From: Acidobacteriota bacterium
GTDB lineage: Bacteria; Acidobacteriota; Vicinamibacteria; Vicinamibacterales; Fen-181
DNA: 7,990 bases
Assembly: GCA_021779795.1 (NCBI GenBank)
Contig: JAJXZZ010000134.1
Location: forward strand, 1-7,990
Reading direction: 5' to 3'
Below are positions 5,125 through 7,990 of the stretch, one piece after another. The notes below the pieces were generated by a model. It ran no database searches, was not told the DNA's origin, and saw only the letters and a program-made list of their open reading frames with translations. Numbering within the stretch: position 1 is the stretch's first letter; every line of letters starts with the position of its first letter. Made by a program: the position numbers and the translations under genes.

Positions 5125-5552
5125 CGGCCGAACTGCCGCTCGATCACCGAGCGGACCTCGCTCAACGACGCGTAGGCGCACGCCGCCCCGCGCTCGTCGT
5201 GATACCCGGAGACCAGCCTCGACACGGCATGCCGCGCCGCCGCGTCGTACAGCACCAGCACCCGCTGACCGGTCGCCGCGGCGCGCCCCGTGACGTAGCC
5301 CACTTCGAACCCGACGCCGTAGGTCGAGCCCGAGGCCTCGGCCACGACCGCGTCGCACGCGTCGAGCCAGCGCCGGTCGCGCTCGTAGACTTCCCGCTCG
5401 GTGAGCGCCGACTCGGCCTGCTCGACCCCGTCCTCGAGCAGGTGCGAGGTCATCACCTCGTGCCCGAGGGCGCGCAGCGCTTCGGCCGCCACGCGGGCGG
5501 CGGCCACGCCCGACCTGTTCCCTCTCACGGTGCAGGCGACGTAGACGCGCAT
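5115..5552 (-). CDS. DNPH1/Rcl-like 2'-deoxynucleoside 5'-phosphate N-hydrolase (nucleoside deoxyribosyltransferase fold)
   Basis: The 145-residue product resembles the nucleoside 2-deoxyribosyltransferase superfamily, closest to DNPH1/Rcl, which cleaves the N-glycosidic bond of deoxynucleoside monophosphates to base and deoxyribose 5-phosphate. The N-terminal strand and loop VYVACTVRGNRSG (3-15) matches the phosphate-binding start of Rcl. ERDRRWLDACDAVVAEASGS (57-76) and YGVGFEVG (78-85) match its D-x-x-WL...VVAE and GVGYELG motifs. Asp59 and Glu83 are the likely catalytic pair, and the ser-containing HAVSRLVSG (around residues 110-118) fits the C-terminal phosphate site. The ATG at 5552 is chosen because homology begins at once; the longer frame to 5684 adds a Pro/Arg-rich leader that overlaps the tRNA-Pro terminator. 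A ten-codon leader ORF ends two bases upstream. Substrate is inferred; a general deoxyribosyltransferase is possible. Confidence 0.8.
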   Translation of the reverse strand: MRVYVACTVRGNRSGVAAARVAAEALRALGHEVMTSHLLEDGVEQAESALTEREVYERDRRWLDACDAVVAEASGSTYGVGFEVGYVTGRAAATGQRVLVLYDAAARHAVSRLVSGYHDERGAACAYASLSEVRSVIERQFGRPA

Positions 5553-5554
5553 GG

Positions 5555-5587
5555 TCAGCGCGGCTCCAGCTGAGGCGGGAGGTTCAT
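5555..5587 (-). CDS. Putative ten-residue leader peptide upstream of the DNPH1-like gene
   Basis: Minus-strand ATG at 5587-5585 opens the frame MNLPPQLEPR, which ends in TGA (5557-5555) two bases before the next ATG at 5552. The ATG falls about where transcription would start from the TACAAT box at 5599-5594, so it could be read as a leaderless start. GGAG inside it (5569-5566) is the only ribosome-site candidate for the main gene, 13 bases away. This suggests translational coupling but could be chance. Confidence 0.3.
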   Translation of the reverse strand: MNLPPQLEPR

Positions 5588-5593
5588 CGGGGG

Positions 5594-5599
5594 ATTGTA
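5594..5599 (-). promoter_or_regulatory. -10-like box (TACAAT) of the DNPH1-like gene
   Basis: TACAAT matches the -10 consensus at five of six bases and stands out in a GC-rich gap. The predicted start near 5587 is 35 bases before the main ATG. No -35 box is recognisable. Confidence 0.45.
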
Positions 5600-5682
5600 C
5601 ACGCAGGGTGGCCGCGGCGGGCGAATCCACGCGGTTGTCGCGACGCGGCCGGGGTGGGCCGGGGCGGCCGAGGGAGTACAGC

Positions 5683-5706
5683 AAAAAGGCCCTCTTGCGA
5701 GAGCCT
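5683..5706 (-). terminator. Intrinsic terminator of tRNA-Pro
   Basis: On the minus strand AGGCTCTC (5706-5699) pairs with GAGGGCCT (5694-5687), with one G-T wobble, around a GCAA (GNRA) tetraloop. TTTT follows (5686-5683). It begins 31 bases beyond the tRNA 3' end. It separates the tRNA transcript from the DNPH1-like gene. Confidence 0.85.
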
Positions 5707-5736
5707 CAGGAAGTGCCGTCTTGCCGCAGTGAAAGT

Positions 5737-5813
5737 TGGTCGGGGCGAGTGGATTCGAACCACCGACCCCTCGGTCCCGAACCGAGTGCTCTACCAGGCT
5801 GAGCCACGCCCCG
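5737..5813 (-). tRNA. tRNA-Pro, anticodon CGG
   Basis: The 77-nt minus-strand cloverleaf has acceptor CGGGGCG (5813-5807) pairing with CGCCCCG (5747-5741), then A and an encoded CCA. The C1-G72 first pair is typical of bacterial tRNA-Pro. The anticodon loop TTCGGGA has CGG at 5779-5777, reading CCG, a frequent codon in such a genome. The T-arm has GGTGG-TTCGAAT-CCACT-type pairing. It lies 27 bases downstream of surE, with its own promoter and terminator. Confidence 0.97.
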
Positions 5814-5827
5814 ACCCAAGAAACCTG

Positions 5828-5857
5828 ATTCTACCTCAGCTCACCGCTCGAGGCCAA
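5828..5857 (-). promoter_or_regulatory. Promoter of tRNA-Pro
   Basis: The -10 box is TAGAAT (5833-5828), matching the consensus at five of six bases, 14 bases before the tRNA 5' end. An 18-base spacer leads to TTGGCC (5857-5852), a four-of-six -35 match. The -35 lies inside the last codons of surE, so the tRNA can be transcribed independently of it. Confidence 0.55.
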
Positions 5858-6584
5858 GCGCTTTTACGAACGCGCCGGCCTCGACGGCCGTCATGTCCGC
5901 CTGCAGCGGCGTCAGCGAGACGTAGCCCGCGCGGATGGCCTCGTAGTCCGACTCGCCGTCCGACAGCCACTGGTCCTCGCCCTCGCCGATCCAGAAGTAG
6001 GTCCGGCCGCGCGGGTCGCGCCGCTCCGACACCGTCGTCGCGTGCGTCCGCTTGCCCTGCACCGTCAGGCGGATCCCCCTCGACGCGCCTCGCGGCACGT
6101 TGACGTTCAGGAAGGTCCGCGCCGGCAGCCCCTTCTGCAGCACGCGCGCGGCCACCTCAGCCGCGATTCGCCCGGCGTCCGCGAAATCCCACTCGCCCGT
6201 TCCCTGCTGCAGCGACACGGCGATCGACGGCACGCCGAGCAGCGACCCTTCGAGCGCCCCCGACACCGTGCCCGAGTACGTCACGTCGTCGCCGATGTTG
6301 AGCCCCTTGTTGATCCCCGACACCACCAGGTCCGGCAGGCCGCGCAGCACCGCGGCGACGGCGATGTTGACGCAGTCGGTCGGCGTGCCGTCGAGCGCGT
6401 AGGTCGAGTCCTTCAGGTGCTCGAGGCGCAGCGGATGGTGCAGCGTGAGCGCGTGGCCGACGGCGCTGGCCTCGCGGCCGGGCGCGACCACCACGATCTC
6501 GCCGAGCGGCGCGAGCGCGTCGGCCAGCGCCTGGATCCCCTTGGAGCGAACGCCGTCGTCGTTGGTGACGAGTATGCGGGGCAT
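5841..6584 (-). CDS. surE: 5'/3'-nucleotidase SurE
   Basis: SurE is a metal-dependent phosphatase that removes phosphate from nucleoside 5'- and 3'-monophosphates in the cytoplasm; in E. coli it is linked to stationary-phase survival. The 247 residues fit the family (about 245-260). RILVTNDDGV (3-12) gives metal ligands Asp9 and Asp10. PGREASAVGHALT (35-47) gives Ser40, and SGINKGLNIGDDVTYSGTVS (89-108) gives Asn92. GTPTDCVN (66-73) is also conserved. The ATG at 6584 is preferred because the first strand begins at once after it, as in homologues. An in-frame TTG at 6596 would add four residues but lies within the TATAAT box. No Shine-Dalgarno precedes the ATG. It follows the MFS gene by 27 bases but has its own -10 box. 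Confidence 0.96.
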   Translation of the reverse strand: MPRILVTNDDGVRSKGIQALADALAPLGEIVVVAPGREASAVGHALTLHHPLRLEHLKDSTYALDGTPTDCVNIAVAAVLRGLPDLVVSGINKGLNIGDDVTYSGTVSGALEGSLLGVPSIAVSLQQGTGEWDFADAGRIAAEVAARVLQKGLPARTFLNVNVPRGASRGIRLTVQGKRTHATTVSERRDPRGRTYFWIGEGEDQWLSDGESDYEAIRAGYVSLTPLQADMTAVEAGAFVKALGLER

Positions 6585-6595
6585 CGGAATGGACA

Positions 6596-6601
6596 ATTAT
6601 A
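6596..6601 (-). promoter_or_regulatory. -10 box (TATAAT) just before surE
   Basis: A perfect TATAAT (6601-6596) sits 11 bases before the surE ATG. A start 6-7 bases downstream leaves a leader of only about five bases, too short for a ribosome site, and none is present. The three bases before it (CGG) match those before the acyP box. A leaderless or near-leaderless surE mRNA is likely if this is used. Confidence 0.5.
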
Positions 6602-6611
6602 CCGTGCCGCG

Positions 6612-7871
6612 TCAGGCTGACGCCCGGCCGCTGGCGGCGGGCGGCGGCGTCACGCGCACCCAGCCGAGCAGCAACGTGGCGGCGAGCGCGAGGCCGGCGC
6701 CCAGGCTGAAGGCGGCCTCGGGGCTGACGAACTTCCAGACCAGGCCGAAGACGACGCTGGCCAGCAGCGAGCCCACGCCAAGCGACGCGTTGTAGAGGCC
6801 GAATGCCGTGCCCCGCAGCGTCGTCGGGGCCAGGTCGGCCACCAGCGCCCGCTCGGTCCCTTCCGAGAGGCCGTAGTAGACGCCGTAGACGAGGAACCAC
6901 GCGACGAGCGCCGACTCCGATGTACTGACGGCGAAGCCGGCGTAAACGATCGCGTACACGAGCCAGCCGGCGCCGATCAGCCTCCGGCGGCCCCACCGGT
7001 CCGACTTGATGCCGCCCCACGTGGACATCACCGCCTTGACGACGTGCAGCAGCGCCCAGAGCAGGGGGATGGCGGCCGTCGCCACCCCCGCGTCGCTCAG
7101 GCGCAGCAGCAGGAAGGCGTCCGCGGAATTGCCCAGCGTGAACACCAGAATGACGCCGAGCACCGTGTAGAGCTGGCGCGGCAGCGTCCGCCACGCATGG
7201 CTGTCGTCCGGGTTTCCGCCGCCCCCCCGGCCGACGCCCGCGTCCACGCGCGTGGGCTCCTCGACCAGGAACAGCGACGCGACGGCGATCGCTCCCGGGA
7301 TGATGGTCAGCGCGAACAGCCACCGGTAGCGGCCGGGCCAGGCGAGCAGGAAGGCCGAGGCCAGCAGCGGCCCGACGATGGCCCCGACGTGGTCCATCGA
7401 GCGATGGAAGCCGAACACGCGGCCGCGCGTCTCCGGCGTGGCGCAGGCGGCGAGCATCGCGTCACGCGGCGCGCCCCGCACGCCCTTCCCCACCCGGTCG
7501 AACAGCCGGACGGCCAGGAGCTGTTCCCACGAGGCCACCAGCGCGATGAGCGGCCGCACGGCCGACGACAGCGCGTAGCCGCCGATGACGATCGGCCGGC
7601 GCATCCGCCACCTGTCGGACAGACGGCCCGACACGATCTTCAGCAGGCTGTTGGCCGCCTCGGCCACGCCTTCGATCAGCCCGAGCGACGCGGCGCCGGC
7701 GCCGAGCACGCGCGTGAGGTAGATCGGCAACAGCGGGTAGATCGCCTCGCTGGCCGTGTCGGTGAAGAGGCTCGTGAGGCCCAGCAGCCAGACCGGCCGG
7801 GGGAGGCCGAACCGCGGGGCGGGCTGCTGGCGCGGATCGGCGGAAGGCGGCTGGACGCGAGCAGGCGGCAT
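6612..7871 (-). CDS. MFS transporter, drug-efflux-like
   Basis: A 419-residue inner-membrane protein with the layout of a 12-helix major facilitator. The hydrophilic N-tail (1-25) leads to the first helix, WLLGLTSLFTDTASEAIYPLLPIYL (28-52). The loop 2-3 signature GRLSDRWRMRRP (82-93) is followed by RLFDRVGKGVRGAPRDAML (122-140). That signature marks a widespread bacterial MFS subgroup annotated as multidrug or tetracycline-type permeases. A Gly-rich central loop (about 203-232) separates the halves, and the second half repeats the signature as GGIKSDRWGRRR (286-297). The substrate cannot be read from sequence. The ATG at 7871 has only a weak purine stretch (GAGACGGA) upstream. It is followed by surE after 27 bases. 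A run of seven G in the central loop is in frame. Confidence 0.92.
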   Translation of the reverse strand: MPPARVQPPSADPRQQPAPRFGLPRPVWLLGLTSLFTDTASEAIYPLLPIYLTRVLGAGAASLGLIEGVAEAANSLLKIVSGRLSDRWRMRRPIVIGGYALSSAVRPLIALVASWEQLLAVRLFDRVGKGVRGAPRDAMLAACATPETRGRVFGFHRSMDHVGAIVGPLLASAFLLAWPGRYRWLFALTIIPGAIAVASLFLVEEPTRVDAGVGRGGGGNPDDSHAWRTLPRQLYTVLGVILVFTLGNSADAFLLLRLSDAGVATAAIPLLWALLHVVKAVMSTWGGIKSDRWGRRRLIGAGWLVYAIVYAGFAVSTSESALVAWFLVYGVYYGLSEGTERALVADLAPTTLRGTAFGLYNASLGVGSLLASVVFGLVWKFVSPEAAFSLGAGLALAATLLLGWVRVTPPPAASGRASA

Positions 7872-7883
7872 CGGCGATCCGTC

Positions 7884-7990
7884 TCAATGCGGCATGCGGT
7901 GCGCGTGCGAGGCGGGCCGGCCCGGGGACCTCCGCAGGCGGCGGCCGCGCGGCGCGGCCGCGTCCTCGCCCTGGGGCCGCGGACGACGGC
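7884..7990 (-). CDS. Possible C-terminal end of an upstream gene (partial)
   Basis: One minus frame is open from the window edge to a TGA at 7886-7884, 12 bases before the MFS ATG, ending ...SHAHRMPH. Third codon positions are almost all G or C. The product would be Arg/Pro/Ala-rich with no recognisable domain, and other frames here are also open, so it may be only an upstream region. A 9-bp stem hairpin (7941-7949 with 7953-7961, loop CGG) lies in it without a T-run. Confidence 0.25.
   Translation of the reverse strand, partial: RRPRPQGEDAAAPRGRRLRRSPGRPASHAHRMPH

Noticed and set aside
3533..5293. Second long plus-strand open frame (586 codons) antisense to the propeller and DNPH1-like genes
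   Set aside because: Same composition artefact; it runs across two real minus-strand genes and their gap.
5553..5684. In-frame upstream extension of the DNPH1-like gene to an ATG at 5684
   Set aside because: The extra 44 residues are Pro/Arg/Ala-rich without family similarity and begin inside the tRNA-Pro terminator; the family starts at the ATG at 5552.
5551..5802. Plus-strand ORF ending VDSNHRPLGPEPSALPG
   Set aside because: It is the false antisense translation of tRNA-Pro and crosses the promoter and terminator of minus-strand genes.
7222..7228. Run of seven C (G on the coding strand) in the MFS gene as a frameshift
   Set aside because: The frame continues through it into the second half of the transporter with expected motifs; it encodes a Gly-rich central loop.

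Overview
The window is very GC-rich and its coding genes use almost only G/C at third codon positions. Gene content fits an environmental bacterium of the Acidobacteria type (Vicinamibacteria-like): a very large secreted Asp-box beta-propeller protein of the sortilin/Vps10-like class beside housekeeping genes for nucleotide salvage, and tRNAs with encoded CCA. The phylum is an inference from gene content and composition; no rRNA or marker gene fixes it.

Left end (1-833), plus strand: a small accessory module. A strong hairpin with a T-run (8-56) lies just before a helical 88-residue protein of unknown function (71-337). That gene overlaps a 63-residue zinc-ribbon protein (297-488). A gene-free stretch of about 345 bp follows, rich in dyads: a hairpin at 591-608, a near-perfect 20-bp inverted repeat at 661-680, two copies of a palindrome of the form TGGACCACCNGGTGGACCA (697-715 and 746-764), and the intrinsic terminator (769-799) of a minus-strand tRNA-Arg(CCT) at 834-910. 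The small overlapping genes and the adjacent tRNA suggest the edge of an integrated element, but no integrase or second att copy is in view.

Middle and right (911-7990): every recognisable gene is on the minus strand. Read in the direction of transcription, from high to low coordinates, they are: an MFS transporter (7871-6612), surE nucleotidase (6584-5841), tRNA-Pro(CGG) (5813-5737) with its own promoter and terminator, a DNPH1/Rcl-like deoxynucleotide N-hydrolase (5552-5115), the secreted beta-propeller protein (5074-1931), acylphosphatase (1887-1612) and adenine phosphoribosyltransferase apt (1589-1074). A 40-bp tandem repeat begins at the apt stop and runs toward tRNA-Arg.

Three of the protein genes (apt, surE, the DNPH1-like gene) act on nucleotides or nucleobases and would plausibly cooperate in salvage and pool cleaning. 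acyP is coupled to apt. Several starts have a TATAAT-like -10 hexamer very close to the coding region (acyP, surE, DNPH1-like), which suggests short-leader or leaderless transcripts. I found no complete novel defence or mobile system. The most unusual material is the dyad and repeat cluster around tRNA-Arg and the tiny leader ORF ahead of the DNPH1-like gene.
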